Shown: one piece after another, positions 36,051-45,218 of the stretch
Layout: each line of letters starts with the position of its first letter
Position numbering within the stretch: the first letter of the stretch is position 1
Assembly (NCBI RefSeq): GCF_036621415.1
Contig: NZ_CP030941.1
Coordinates: 3,036,001 to 3,100,000, forward strand
Direction: 5' to 3'
Origin: Nitratireductor thuwali
Lineage (GTDB): Bacteria; Pseudomonadota; Alphaproteobacteria; Rhizobiales; Rhizobiaceae
DNA: 64,000 nt
Program-made: the position numbers and the translations under genes
Notes under the pieces: model-generated
Told to the model about the DNA's origin: nothing
The model's database searches: none
The model's input: the letters and a program-made list of their open reading frames with translations, nothing else

Positions 36051-36461
36051 TGTAGCTACCCCTGCCTGTACTCGTTCCGACAATCATGCCCGGCAGCCAT
36101 TAAACATTTTCCTTAACGTTGCTGGCCGAACTGAAATCCTGGTTCACGCCGGGTTAACCCCATTGATGCAAGTCGACGGATCGTGGTGACAGGCGGCGGC
36201 AACTGGGTTAATTCTACGATTGCGGTGCCCTTCACGCCCCCTCTGCCCTGCCGGGCATCTCCCCCTCAAGGGGGAGATCATCCTTCATCGACGTTTGGCT
36301 TGTTCTTCAAAAGATTGGCGAAACCGGTTGCGACAGCTAATCTCCCCCCTTGAGGGGGAGATGCCCGGCAGGACAGAGGGGGGGTAGCGCAGGGCGCGGC
36401 GGCAAATCACAACGGTAATGCCAATTCGCAGGCGCACGCCGCTATTCCCAAAGGAGCATCC
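36051..36461. other. gap between TadG-like gene and HAD gene, mostly RIME-like element
   Basis: Contains the divergent promoters of both genes (not recognised) and the RIME-like element at 36215-36414. The region next to 36050 is comparatively AT-rich (TAAACATTTTCCTTAACG). Confidence 0.6.
36215..36414. repeat. RIME-like inverted-repeat element 4
   Basis: Arms GCCCCCTCTGCCCTGCCGG and CCGGCAGGACAGAGGGGG, then CTCCCCCTCAAGGGGGAG on the left and CTCCCCCCTTGAGGGGGAG on the right; the middle holds CTTCAAAAGATTGGCGAAACC. It closely resembles the element at 19498-19712. Confidence 0.8.
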
Positions 36462-37322
36462 ATGCCGCAATCGCTGGAATTGGTCGAGAATCTCGATGCG
36501 GTCGCCGAACCCTATTCGGCCATTTTCTGCGATGTCTGGGGCGTGGTGCACAACGGCGTGCTGGCCTTTCCCCATGCCAGCGCCGCGCTGGCGCGCATGC
36601 GCCGGGCCGGCAAGGCGGTGGTGCTGGTCACCAACGCTCCGCGCCCGCACGGGCTGGTGGAAGAGCAGTTGCGCCGCCTCGGCGTTCCCGACGAGGCCTG
36701 GGACGCGGTGGTCACATCCGGCGACGTCACCCGCGAATTGATTTCCAACGCGCCCCGCCGCCTTTTCCACATCGGTCCCGACCGCGACATGACGCTCTAT
36801 GACGGGCTGGACATCGAACTGGTCGAGGAATTCGAGGCCGCCGGCGTGGTCTGCACCGGGCTCCTCGACGACGAGACCGAGACGCCGGAAGATTATGCCG
36901 GCCTTCTGGAGCGGCTGCGCGCGCGCGATCTTCCCTTCATCTGCGCCAATCCGGATGTCGTGGTGGAGCGCGGCGACAAGCTGATCTTCTGCGCCGGCGC
37001 GCTTGCCCGCGACTACAGCCTGCTCGGCGGCCGCACCGAGATTGCCGGCAAGCCCCATCGTCCCATCTACGAGGCGGCGCTGGCTGCGGCCGGCGAGGTG
37101 CTGGGGCGCCGGATCTGCGCCGCCGATGCGCTCGCCATCGGCGACGGGGTGCTGACCGACGTGAAGGGCGGCGTCGACATGGGCATCGACGTGCTGTTCG
37201 TTACGGCAGGCATTCATGCGGGCGAATACCGGCAGAACGGCAAACCGGACCTGCAGATGGTGAAGGCATTCCTCGAAAGACACGGCCTAGCGCCCGTCGC
37301 GGCCATAGAACGGCTAAGGTAG
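36462..37322 (+). CDS. TIGR01459-family HAD hydrolase (class IIA)
   Basis: A 286-residue HAD phosphatase of the NagD-like class IIA type. Motif I AIFCDVWGVVHNG with the Asp pair, motif II VLVTNAPRPHG, and a C-terminal KPHRPIYEAAL then AIGDGVLTDVKGG carrying the acidic motif IV. The TIGR01459 subgroup is of unknown substrate and is mostly alphaproteobacterial. It lies 14 bases upstream of ribF on the same strand, a pairing that is common in this order, so a link to flavin or nucleotide dephosphorylation is possible (inference). Confidence 0.9.
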   Translation: MPQSLELVENLDAVAEPYSAIFCDVWGVVHNGVLAFPHASAALARMRRAGKAVVLVTNAPRPHGLVEEQLRRLGVPDEAWDAVVTSGDVTRELISNAPRRLFHIGPDRDMTLYDGLDIELVEEFEAAGVVCTGLLDDETETPEDYAGLLERLRARDLPFICANPDVVVERGDKLIFCAGALARDYSLLGGRTEIAGKPHRPIYEAALAAAGEVLGRRICAADALAIGDGVLTDVKGGVDMGIDVLFVTAGIHAGEYRQNGKPDLQMVKAFLERHGLAPVAAIERLR

Positions 37323-37336
37323 CGGAATTGGCCGCC

Positions 37337-38317
37337 ATGTTTCAGCGGATAGAAGGCTTCGATGCGCTGCCGGGCGCGCTGCGCGGCGGCGTGGTGGCCA
37401 TCGGCAATTTCGATGGCGTGCACCGCGGCCACCAGGCCGTCCTGAACGCCGCGCTGGAGATGGCGGCGCAGAAGGGCCGGCCGGCGCTCGTTTTGACCTT
37501 CGAGCCGCATCCGCGCGCCGTCTTCCGGCCCGACCTTCCGCTCTTCCGCCTGACGCCGGCCCCCATGAAGGCCCGTCTTCTGGAAGCGATGGGCTTTTCA
37601 GCCGTGGTGGAGCAACCCTTCGTGCCGGCCTTTTCCTCGCTTCCAGCCGACCAGTTCGTCAATGAAGTGCTCATCGGCGGGCTGGGCGCCGCGCATGTGG
37701 TGACCGGCTTCGATTTCCACTACGGCAAGGGCCGGGGCGGCACCCCGGCAACGCTGGCCGCGGCCGGCAAGGCCGGCGGCTTCGGCGTCACCGTCGTCGA
37801 CGCCTTCTCGGACGAGGGCGGCGAGGTCATTTCCTCCAGCCGCATCCGCTCGCTGCTGGCCGAGGGCGACGTTTCCCAGGCCGCCGGCCTTGCCGGATAC
37901 CGGTTCACGGTCGAGGCGCCGGTGGGCGGCGGCCGGAAGCTTGGCCGGACGCTGGGCTTTCCCACCGCCAATATGGCGCTTCCGCCCGAAGCCGCGCTGC
38001 GCCACGGCATCTATGCCGTGCGCTTCCGCCGCGCCGGCGGCAGCCTTCATGACGGCGTCGCCAGCTTCGGCCGCCGCCCGACGGTGGACGAGGACGGCGC
38101 CCCGCTGCTCGAGACCTTCGTCTTCGATTTCTCCGGCGATCTCTACGGCGAGACCTGCGCCGTCTCCTTCTTCGGCTTCCTGCGCGGCGAGGTGAAGTTC
38201 GACGGCCTCGATCCGCTCGTCGCCCAGATGAAGCGCGACGAGGAGGAAGCCCGCGCCCTCCTTTCGGGCGTGCGTCCGCTTTCCGAAATCGACCTCACCA
38301 TCGCGTTTTCCGGCTGA
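37337..38317 (+). CDS. ribF: bifunctional riboflavin kinase/FAD synthetase
   Basis: A 326-residue protein that converts riboflavin to FMN and then FAD. The N-terminal adenylyltransferase domain has GNFDGVHRGHQAV and ISSSRIRSLLAEGD; the C-terminal kinase domain has GRTLGFPTANMAL, then GIYAVRFRRAGG and DLYGETCAVSFFGFLRGE. ATG 37337 (MFQRIEGF) is preferred to a TTG three codons earlier. Its stop codon lies inside a 12-bp perfect hairpin. Confidence 0.95.
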   Translation: MFQRIEGFDALPGALRGGVVAIGNFDGVHRGHQAVLNAALEMAAQKGRPALVLTFEPHPRAVFRPDLPLFRLTPAPMKARLLEAMGFSAVVEQPFVPAFSSLPADQFVNEVLIGGLGAAHVVTGFDFHYGKGRGGTPATLAAAGKAGGFGVTVVDAFSDEGGEVISSSRIRSLLAEGDVSQAAGLAGYRFTVEAPVGGGRKLGRTLGFPTANMALPPEAALRHGIYAVRFRRAGGSLHDGVASFGRRPTVDEDGAPLLETFVFDFSGDLYGETCAVSFFGFLRGEVKFDGLDPLVAQMKRDEEEARALLSGVRPLSEIDLTIAFSG

Positions 38318-38338
38318 AACCGGGCGGGTTTCAGCCGG
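38310..38338 (+). terminator. 12-bp perfect hairpin across the ribF stop
   Basis: CCGGCTGAAACC (38310-38321) and GGTTTCAGCCGG (38327-38338) pair around a GGGCG loop; the ribF TGA stop is in the left arm. No T-run follows, so its termination power is uncertain. Confidence 0.45.
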
Positions 38339-38609
38339 GAACGGGCCTGTTTCAGCTCGTTTCACCCCGGCTTTCCGGCTTTCAGCTGAGAAAAATCGGC
38401 CTTTATTCTTGCCTCCGTCTCGGTTAAAAGCGCGCCCATGACGATCCGCGCCGGCTCCATAGCGATCATTTCGCGAATTATCGGCCCGGCCTTCCGCGCC
38501 TGAAGGCGGTCGGAAGGTCCGGGATTGCGACCGCGCATTTGCGCATCCTCCGCAACATGATACTGGCACTGGCGGGGCCTTCCGCCTCCGCATTTCCCAC
38601 GGCGAGACC

Positions 38610-41519
38610 ATGACCGACACGTCCGAAAAGATCGACTATTCCAAGACCCTCAACCTGCCGCAGACGGATTTCCCGATGCGCGCCGGCCTTCCGCAGAAGG
38701 AGCCGGAGCTTGTCGCCCGCTGGCAGAAGATGAGCCTTTACAAGCGGTTGCGCGAGGACGCCAAGGGTCGCGAGAAGTTCGTGCTCCATGACGGCCCTCC
38801 CTATGCCAATGGCAACATCCATATCGGCCACGCGCTCAACAAGGTGCTGAAGGACATCATCACGCGGTCCTTCCAGATGCGCGGCTACGATTCCAACTAT
38901 GTGCCCGGCTGGGACTGCCACGGCCTGCCGATCGAATGGAAGATCGAGGAACAGTACCGCGCCAAGGGCAAGAACAAGGACGAGGTGCCGGTCAACGAAT
39001 TCCGCAAGGAATGCCGCGACTTCGCCCAGCACTGGATCAAGGTCCAGAGCGAGGAGTTCAAACGGCTCGGCATCGAGGGCGACTTCGAAAATCCCTATAC
39101 GACAATGAACTTCCACGCCGAAGCCCGCATCGCCGGCGAGCTTCTGAAATTCGCCATGTCGGGCCAGCTCTACCGGGGTTCCAAGCCGGTGATGTGGTCG
39201 GTGGTGGAGCGCACGGCGCTGGCGGAGGCCGAGGTCGAGTATCACGATCATGAGAGCGACACGGTCTGGGTGAAGTTCCCGGTGATGGGTGAGAACGAGC
39301 TTTCCGGCACCTTCGTCGTCATCTGGACGACGACGCCGTGGACGATCCCCGGCAACCGCGCGATCTCCTATTCGCCCCGCATCGCTTACGGCCTCTACGA
39401 GGTCACCGGAGCGGAGAACGATTTCGGGCCGCAGGCTGGCGAGAAGCTGATCTTTGCCGATGCGCTGGCCGAAGAGTCCTTTGCCAAGGCGAAGCTGACC
39501 TATAAGCGCCTGCGCGACGTTTCGGCGGATGAACTCGGGGCGATCACCTGCGCTCACCCTCTCAAGGGCCTCGGCGGCGGCTACAAATTCCCCGTTCCGC
39601 TGCTGCCCGGCGAGCACGTCACCGACGATGCCGGCACGGGCTTCGTGCACACCGCCCCCGGCCATGGCCGCGAGGACTTCGATGCCTGGATGGACGCGCG
39701 CGGCCAACTGGAATCGCGCGGCATTGACACCGCCATCCCCTTCACCGTCGACGACGCCGGCTACTTCACCAAGGATGCCCCCGGCGTGGGCCCCGACCGC
39801 GAAGGCGGTCCGGCCCGCGTGATCGACGACAAGGGCAAGAAAGGCGATGCGAACGGCGCCGTCATCGAGGCGCTGATCGAAAGGAACATGCTCTTCGCGC
39901 GCGGGCGGCTGAAGCATTCCTATCCGCATTCCTGGCGCTCGAAAAAGCCCGTCATCTTCCGCAACACGCCGCAATGGTTCGTCCATATGGACAAGGACCT
40001 TGGCGACGCCACCACCCTGCGCACCCGCGCCTTGAAGGCCATCGACGACACCCGCTTCGTGCCCGCCGCCGGCCAGGCGCGCCTGCGCGCCATGATAGAG
40101 GATCGGCCCGACTGGGTGCTTTCCCGGCAAAGGGCATGGGGCGTTCCCATCTGCGTGTTCGCAGACGAGGACGGCAATGTCCTGAAGGACGAGGCGGTCA
40201 ACCAGCGCATCCTCGAAGCCTTCGAGGCCGAGGGCGCGGACGCCTGGTTCGCCGAGGGCGCGCGCGAGCGCTTCCTGGGCGAGCGCGCCGGCGAGCCGTG
40301 GAGACAGGTCACCGACATTCTGGACGTCTGGTTCGATTCGGGCTCCACCCACACCTTCACGCTGGAAGACCGGCCGGACCTGAAATGGCCGGCGGACGTC
40401 TATCTGGAGGGCTCCGACCAGCATCGCGGCTGGTTCCATTCCTCGCTTCTGGAAAGCTGCGGTACGCGGGGCAGGGCCCCCTACGACACTGTCATCACCC
40501 ATGGCTTCACCATGGCCGAGGACGGCCGCAAGATGTCGAAGTCGCTGGGCAACCAGACCTTCCCGCAGGACATCATGAACCAGTCTGGCGCCGATATACT
40601 GCGCCTGTGGGTCGGCACCACCGACTACTGGGAAGACCAGCGGCTGGGCAAAAACGTCATCCAGACCAATGTCGACGCCTATCGCAAGCTGCGCAACACC
40701 GTGCGCTGGATGCTCGGCTCGCTGGCCCATGACGAGGGCGAGGACGTGCCGCTGGCGCAGATGCCGGAATTGGAGCGGCTGATGCTGCACCGGCTGGCCG
40801 AGCTCGATGCGGTCGTGCGCGCCGGCTACGATAATTTCGACTTCAAGCGCATCATCCGCACCCTGCTCGATTTCATGGTCATAGAGCTGTCGGCCTTCTA
40901 TTTCGACATCCGCAAGGACGCACTCTACTGCGACGCGCCGTCGAGCACCCGCCGCAAGGCGTCGCTGCAGGTGGTGCGAACGCTGTTCGACTGCCTGGTC
41001 AAATGGCTGGCGCCGATCCTGCCCTTCACAACGGAGGAAGCCTGGCTCGCCCGCCATCCCGATAAGGAATCGGTTCATCTGGAGCAGTTCCCCGCTGTGC
41101 CGGCATCCTGGAAGGACGATGCGCTTGCCGCCAAATGGCGCAAGATCCGCCAGGTCCGGCGTGTGGTGACCGGCGCGCTGGAGATCGAGCGCAAGGAAAA
41201 GACCATCGGCTCCTCGCTTGAGGCCGCGCCCATCGTCCACATCACCGATGCGGAGTTGCGCGAGGCGATCGGCGGTCACGACATGGCCGATATCTGCATC
41301 ACCAGCGGCATTGAGATCCGCGAGGACGAGGGGCCGGCGGACGCCTTCCGCCTCGACGACGTCAAGGGCGTTGCCGTGGTCTTCGCCCGTGCGCACGGCA
41401 TCAAGTGCGCGCGCTCCTGGCGCTATACGGACGATGTGGGCTCCGATCCCGAATTTCCGGAGGTCTCGGCCCGCGACGCCGCCGCGCTTCGCGAGTTGCG
41501 CGCGCTCGGCCGTTTGTAG
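38610..41519 (+). CDS. ileS: isoleucyl-tRNA synthetase
   Basis: A 969-residue class I synthetase. HIGH motif at residues 71-74 ([20 protein letters not shown] split), the [11 protein letters not shown] block, KMSKS at residues 641-645 ([10 protein letters not shown]), and a long editing domain with the [13 protein letters not shown] segment. The C-terminal zinc finger of most bacterial IleS has decayed: [16 protein letters not shown] and VSARDAA retain only one of four cysteines. Full length otherwise. The 292-base upstream gap carries no T-box and little recognisable structure except small TTTCAGC repeats. Confidence 0.97.
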   Translation: MTDTSEKIDYSKTLNLPQTDFPMRAGLPQKEPELVARWQKMSLYKRLREDAKGREKFVLHDGPPYANGNIHIGHALNKVLKDIITRSFQMRGYDSNYVPGWDCHGLPIEWKIEEQYRAKGKNKDEVPVNEFRKECRDFAQHWIKVQSEEFKRLGIEGDFENPYTTMNFHAEARIAGELLKFAMSGQLYRGSKPVMWSVVERTALAEAEVEYHDHESDTVWVKFPVMGENELSGTFVVIWTTTPWTIPGNRAISYSPRIAYGLYEVTGAENDFGPQAGEKLIFADALAEESFAKAKLTYKRLRDVSADELGAITCAHPLKGLGGGYKFPVPLLPGEHVTDDAGTGFVHTAPGHGREDFDAWMDARGQLESRGIDTAIPFTVDDAGYFTKDAPGVGPDREGGPARVIDDKGKKGDANGAVIEALIERNMLFARGRLKHSYPHSWRSKKPVIFRNTPQWFVHMDKDLGDATTLRTRALKAIDDTRFVPAAGQARLRAMIEDRPDWVLSRQRAWGVPICVFADEDGNVLKDEAVNQRILEAFEAEGADAWFAEGARERFLGERAGEPWRQVTDILDVWFDSGSTHTFTLEDRPDLKWPADVYLEGSDQHRGWFHSSLLESCGTRGRAPYDTVITHGFTMAEDGRKMSKSLGNQTFPQDIMNQSGADILRLWVGTTDYWEDQRLGKNVIQTNVDAYRKLRNTVRWMLGSLAHDEGEDVPLAQMPELERLMLHRLAELDAVVRAGYDNFDFKRIIRTLLDFMVIELSAFYFDIRKDALYCDAPSSTRRKASLQVVRTLFDCLVKWLAPILPFTTEEAWLARHPDKESVHLEQFPAVPASWKDDALAAKWRKIRQVRRVVTGALEIERKEKTIGSSLEAAPIVHITDAELREAIGGHDMADICITSGIEIREDEGPADAFRLDDVKGVAVVFARAHGIKCARSWRYTDDVGSDPEFPEVSARDAAALRELRALGRL

Positions 41520-41656
41520 GCATGCCGTTGCGTCAGCCGGCAGCGTCCGGTAAAAGGCGGCATGGATAGAGCGCCATCATCTCGTCGGATTTGTCGGCGA
41601 GGAGGCGAAGAGAATAACAGGCTCGCGGGGCCTGCCGGCGCTGAGGAGAACTGACG

Positions 41657-42334
41657 TTGACGAGTGTTAAGGGCGGCATCACCGTGTTGGCGCGCGGGCC
41701 GCGCGGAACCAGGATCGTGGCCGTGGCCGGGGTGTTTTCGGCTATTCTGCTGACGGGCTGCGGCGGCCCCACCTATGGCACGGGCACGCCCTCCAGCCAG
41801 CAACTGGTCGAGGATGTGACGGGCGCGCTGTCGCTTGCGCCCAAGAACAAGACGGCTATCGCCTACGAGCCGCGTCCGGGCATCGTCCAGCCGGCTTCCG
41901 ATGAGGTGCTTCCTCCGCCACAGGAGGACGTGACCAGTGCCGCCAATCCCGCCTGGCCGGAATCGCCCGAGGAACGTCTGGCACGCATTCGTGCCGAAGC
42001 GACGGCCAATCAGGACAATCCGCTCTATCGTCCCAACATCGTTCGCGACGTGGATGTTTCCGAACCGGGCCGCACCTCGCCGATCGCGGTATATGCGCGG
42101 CAGTCCAGCGCCGAGCGCCGCGCAGAGTTCTTGCGCCGTCAGAAGATGACCAAGCAGGGCAGCCCGACGACGCGCCGTTATCTGAGCGAGCCGCCGACCG
42201 AGTACCGCCAGCCGGTGGAAACCGCGCCGGTGGGCGAACTGGGCGAGGACGAGTGGAAGAAGGAGCGTCAGGCAAAGAAGGCGGCCGGTTCCGGCACCGG
42301 CGGCATCCGCAGCCTGCTTCCCTGGCTGAACTGA
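41657..42334 (+). CDS. putative lipoprotein
   Basis: A 225-residue product. After a basic start (GPRGTRIVAVAGVF) comes a lipobox, AILLTGC, so the mature protein is probably lipid-anchored. The rest is Pro-, Glu- and Arg-rich with little predicted structure (ending KAAGSGTGGIRSLLPWLN). The TTG at 41657 follows AGGAGA at good spacing and is the best start. It lies downstream of ileS in the same direction, with a 137-base gap. Function unknown. Confidence 0.72.
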   Translation: MTSVKGGITVLARGPRGTRIVAVAGVFSAILLTGCGGPTYGTGTPSSQQLVEDVTGALSLAPKNKTAIAYEPRPGIVQPASDEVLPPPQEDVTSAANPAWPESPEERLARIRAEATANQDNPLYRPNIVRDVDVSEPGRTSPIAVYARQSSAERRAEFLRRQKMTKQGSPTTRRYLSEPPTEYRQPVETAPVGELGEDEWKKERQAKKAAGSGTGGIRSLLPWLN

Positions 42335-42534
42335 GGCGGCGAAAGCGCGGCTCTATCGGGTGACGGGAGCGTGAGAGGCGCCCGCTCCGTCATCCCGGAA
42401 CCCGAACGGCCACCCGGAACCCATTGGAACAGCATCCCAGGGCACGGCCCGACACAGTCAGCAGCGGCAGCTCCTTTCACGAGGTGCATCAACATCCTCG
42501 GAGTTGACGACGATGCAGGCCACTCGGCTCCGTC

Positions 42535-42963
42535 CTAACGCCGCTCTCTGAAAAACGCCTTCAAGAGGTCGGCGGCCTCCCGCTCGCCCAGGCCGGCATA
42601 GACCTCCGGCGCATGGTGGCAGGTGGGCTGGGCGAAGAAGCGCCCGCCGTGGATTACCCCGCCGCCTTTTTCGTCCGGTGCGGCGAAATAGAGCCGCCTG
42701 ATGCGGGCGAACGAGACCGCTCCGGCGCACATGGCGCAAGGTTCCAGCGTGACATAGAGGTCGCAGTCGGCAAGACGCTCGGATGCAAGGGTCCGGCAGG
42801 CGTCGCGGATCGCCAGCAATTCGGCATGGGCGGTCGGATCGTTGAGCTCGCGCGTCCGGTTGCCGGCCCGGGCCACAACCTGGCCGTCGCGGACCACGAC
42901 GGCGCCCACCGGCACTTCGCCGCGTGCGGCGGCGCTGCGGGCCTCGTCCAGCGCAGGCTCCAT
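42535..42963 (-). CDS. tadA: tRNA adenosine(34) deaminase TadA
   Basis: A 142-residue zinc deaminase turning A34 to inosine in tRNA(Arg). The zinc and active-site signature is present as TAHAELLAIRDA (His and catalytic Glu) and TLEPCAMCAGAVSFARI (Cys pair). Ends LGEREAADLLKAFFRERR. A longer frame runs upstream, but MEPALDEARSAAARGEVPVG at 42963 gives the usual start. Divergent from the pseudouridine synthase gene. Confidence 0.94.
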   Translation of the reverse strand: MEPALDEARSAAARGEVPVGAVVVRDGQVVARAGNRTRELNDPTAHAELLAIRDACRTLASERLADCDLYVTLEPCAMCAGAVSFARIRRLYFAAPDEKGGGVIHGGRFFAQPTCHHAPEVYAGLGEREAADLLKAFFRERR

Positions 42964-43062
42964 GAAGCCTGAATATTTATGCGGTTCCGCGCGCGCCAAT
43001 CTTTTTGCTCGCAAGCTTGAATACGAGTTGATACCTACCCGCCTTGAAAGGCAAAGGCCACC

Positions 43063-44604
43063 ATGAACGACAAACCGTACAGACCCAGAGGAAGCCAGGA
43101 TCGAAAAGCGGGAGACGGCAAGCCGGCCAGGGCTGCTTCGACCGGCAAGCCGCGCTTCGGCGGCAAACCCGGCTCCCCCGCCAGGGAAGGCGGCAAGGTC
43201 GGCCCCGCCCGCAGGCCCGAAAAGCCGAAAGGGGCGCCGCACGGCGCGCCGAGGCCGCCGAAAGAGGGCGGCCAGGCTGAACCGCCGGCCGCCGGCGAGC
43301 GCATCGCCAAGCGGCTGGCACGGGCAGGCGTTGCCTCGCGGCGCGATGCCGAAGCCATGATCGAGGCAGGACGCGTCAAGGTGAACGGCCGCGCGCTGAC
43401 CTCACCTGCCTTCAATGTGAGCCCTGCCGACCGCATCGAGCTGGACGACGCGCCCATTCCGGACGTCGAGCGTACGCGGCTTTTCCTGTTCCACAAGCCG
43501 GCGGGCGTGGTGACGACGTCGCGCGACCCCGAGGGGCGGCGCACCATTTTCGACATCCTGCCGCCCGGCCTGCCGCGGCTGATCACCGTCGGCCGCCTCG
43601 ACATCAACACCGAGGGCCTGCTCATCCTCACAAACGATGGGGGCCTGGCGCGCGTTCTGGAACTGCCGTCGACGGGGTGGCTGCGCCGCTATCGCGTGCG
43701 CGTCCACGGCAAGGTCGACCCGCTGGCGCTGGCCGAGCTGGAAAAGGGAATTGCCGTCGACGGCGTCTATTACGGCGCCATCGAGGCGACGCTGGACCGC
43801 ACGCAAGGCACCAATGCCTGGTTGACGCTGGGGCTGCGCGAAGGCAAGAACCGCGAAGTCAGGAACGTGCTGGGCGCGCTCGGACTCGATGTGACGCGGC
43901 TGATCCGCATCTCCTACGGTCCCTTCCAGCTTGGCGCGCTTGCCGAAGGCGCGGTGCAGGAGATCAAGGGCCGCATGCTGCGCGACCAGCTCGGCGAGCG
44001 CCTGATCGCCGAGGCGCGAGCGGATTTCGACGCGCCGATCACGACGCCCTTCTCCAACAAGCCCGTGCGCGCCGAAAAGCCGGTGCGCGCGGCGCCAGTG
44101 GAAGCCCCGGAGGCCGAACCGCCGGCCCCGCGCCCGCCGCGCGAACGCGAAAGGCAGCCGATCAACCGCAAACGCGAGCGCGAGGAGAAGCGCGAGGAAA
44201 TACGCGGCCGGCTGCAGACCAGGCCGCCATCCAAGACCACTGGCAAAACCACTGGCAAATCCGCTGGCAAGCCCGCCGGAAGGCGCGACGAGGAAAAGCG
44301 CAAGCCGATCGAAAGGCGCTCGCGCGCGGCCAATGTATGGATGGCGCCGGGCGCACGCCCGCTGGGCACGAAGAAGCGCGAGGAAAAAGCGGCCGCCGAT
44401 GCCCGCAGCGAAAGGCGTGGCGCGGAGGGGCCGGACCGCGCGAAGCAGGCGCCCGGCGCCGACAGGCCGCGCCGCGACGACCGCAAGGCAGCATCGCGGC
44501 CGCACGGGCCGCGCACGCCTTCGACGGACCGGGGGGCCAAGGGTCCTGCCAAGGGACCTCCCAAAGGACCTCCAAGAGGCCCCAAGGGTCCGAAGGGGCG
44601 TTGA
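43063..44604 (+). CDS. RluB/RsuA-type 23S rRNA pseudouridine synthase with long basic tail
   Basis: A 513-residue protein. Residues 1-80 are basic and disordered; an S4 RNA-binding domain follows at about 85-135 (AKRLARAGVASRRDAEAMIE), then the synthase core with the catalytic Asp in GRLDINTEGLLILTNDGGLA and the FHKPAGVVTTSRDPEGR block, and LREGKNREVRNVL. From about residue 320 the C-terminus is a long lysine/arginine/proline tail with two kinds of tandem repeats (TGKTTGKSAGKPAG and KGPPKGPPRGPKGPKG). The rsmD ATG starts 3 bases after its stop. RluB would modify U2605 of 23S rRNA. Confidence 0.93.
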   Translation: MNDKPYRPRGSQDRKAGDGKPARAASTGKPRFGGKPGSPAREGGKVGPARRPEKPKGAPHGAPRPPKEGGQAEPPAAGERIAKRLARAGVASRRDAEAMIEAGRVKVNGRALTSPAFNVSPADRIELDDAPIPDVERTRLFLFHKPAGVVTTSRDPEGRRTIFDILPPGLPRLITVGRLDINTEGLLILTNDGGLARVLELPSTGWLRRYRVRVHGKVDPLALAELEKGIAVDGVYYGAIEATLDRTQGTNAWLTLGLREGKNREVRNVLGALGLDVTRLIRISYGPFQLGALAEGAVQEIKGRMLRDQLGERLIAEARADFDAPITTPFSNKPVRAEKPVRAAPVEAPEAEPPAPRPPRERERQPINRKREREEKREEIRGRLQTRPPSKTTGKTTGKSAGKPAGRRDEEKRKPIERRSRAANVWMAPGARPLGTKKREEKAAADARSERRGAEGPDRAKQAPGADRPRRDDRKAASRPHGPRTPSTDRGAKGPAKGPPKGPPRGPKGPKGR

Positions 44605-44606
44605 CG

Positions 44607-45161
44607 ATGCGCGTTGTGGGCGGACGGATGCGGGGCAGACGCCTGGCCTCGCCCAAGGACGATGCCATCCGTCCGACCACCGACCGCGCGCGCGAATCGC
44701 TCTTCAACGTGATCGAGCACGGCTATCCGGGTTGCCTCGCAGGCGTCCGCGTGCTCGATCTGTTTGCCGGCACGGGCGCGCTCGGCATCGAAGCCATCTC
44801 GCGCGGAGCGGCCTATTGCCTGTTCGTGGAAGAGCAGGGCACCTCGCGCGCGCTCATCCGCGAGAATGTGGAGACGCTCGGTCTTCAGGGGCACACGCGG
44901 ATTTTCCGCCGCGATGCCACCCGCCTCGGCCCCGTCGGCACCATGCAGCCCTTCGGCCTGGTTTTCGCCGATCCGCCCTATGGCAAGGGGCTGGGCGAGC
45001 GGGCCATCGCGTCGGCGCTCGAAGGGGGCTGGCTGCTGCCGGATGCGCTGGTCGTCGTGGAGGAGGCCTCCGCCTCGCCGTTTCAGCCTCCCCGGGGCCT
45101 GACGCTGGCGGAACGGCGCGAATATGCCTCTTCCGTGATCACCATTTGCCGCGTTGCCTGA
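44607..45161 (+). CDS. rsmD: 16S rRNA (guanine(966)-N2)-methyltransferase RsmD
   Basis: A 184-residue class I SAM methyltransferase that makes m2G966. Motifs: start MRVVGGRMRGRRLASPKDDA, RPTTDRARESLFNVIEH, the SAM loop VLDLFAGTGALGIEA, and the catalytic DPPYGKGLG (DPPY). Length fits. It is coupled to the pseudouridine synthase gene upstream (2-base gap), so two rRNA modifiers are co-expressed. Confidence 0.95.
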   Translation: MRVVGGRMRGRRLASPKDDAIRPTTDRARESLFNVIEHGYPGCLAGVRVLDLFAGTGALGIEAISRGAAYCLFVEEQGTSRALIRENVETLGLQGHTRIFRRDATRLGPVGTMQPFGLVFADPPYGKGLGERAIASALEGGWLLPDALVVVEEASASPFQPPRGLTLAERREYASSVITICRVA

Positions 45162-45218
45162 GTTCCAGCACCGACCCGGGCCGGCGCTTTTTGTTGCAAC
45201 CGGGCCCGCCGTTCGGCG

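Noticed and set aside
19498..36414. CRISPR array among the regularly repeated CT-rich segments
   Set aside because: Repeats are far apart, palindromic, differ in length and have no equal spacers; no cas genes.
37200..37336. FMN riboswitch before ribF
   Set aside because: The region is the end of the HAD gene; no RFN core sequence.
38318..38609. T-box or other leader riboswitch upstream of ileS
   Set aside because: No T-box core, specifier stem or terminator/antiterminator pair is visible; T-box leaders are not expected in Alphaproteobacteria.
38478..41396. A 972-codon open frame antisense to ileS
   Set aside because: It is complementary to a full ileS with all synthetase motifs; GC-rich third positions open the opposite frame. 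The product is a low-complexity His/Val/Gly/Arg string with no domains.
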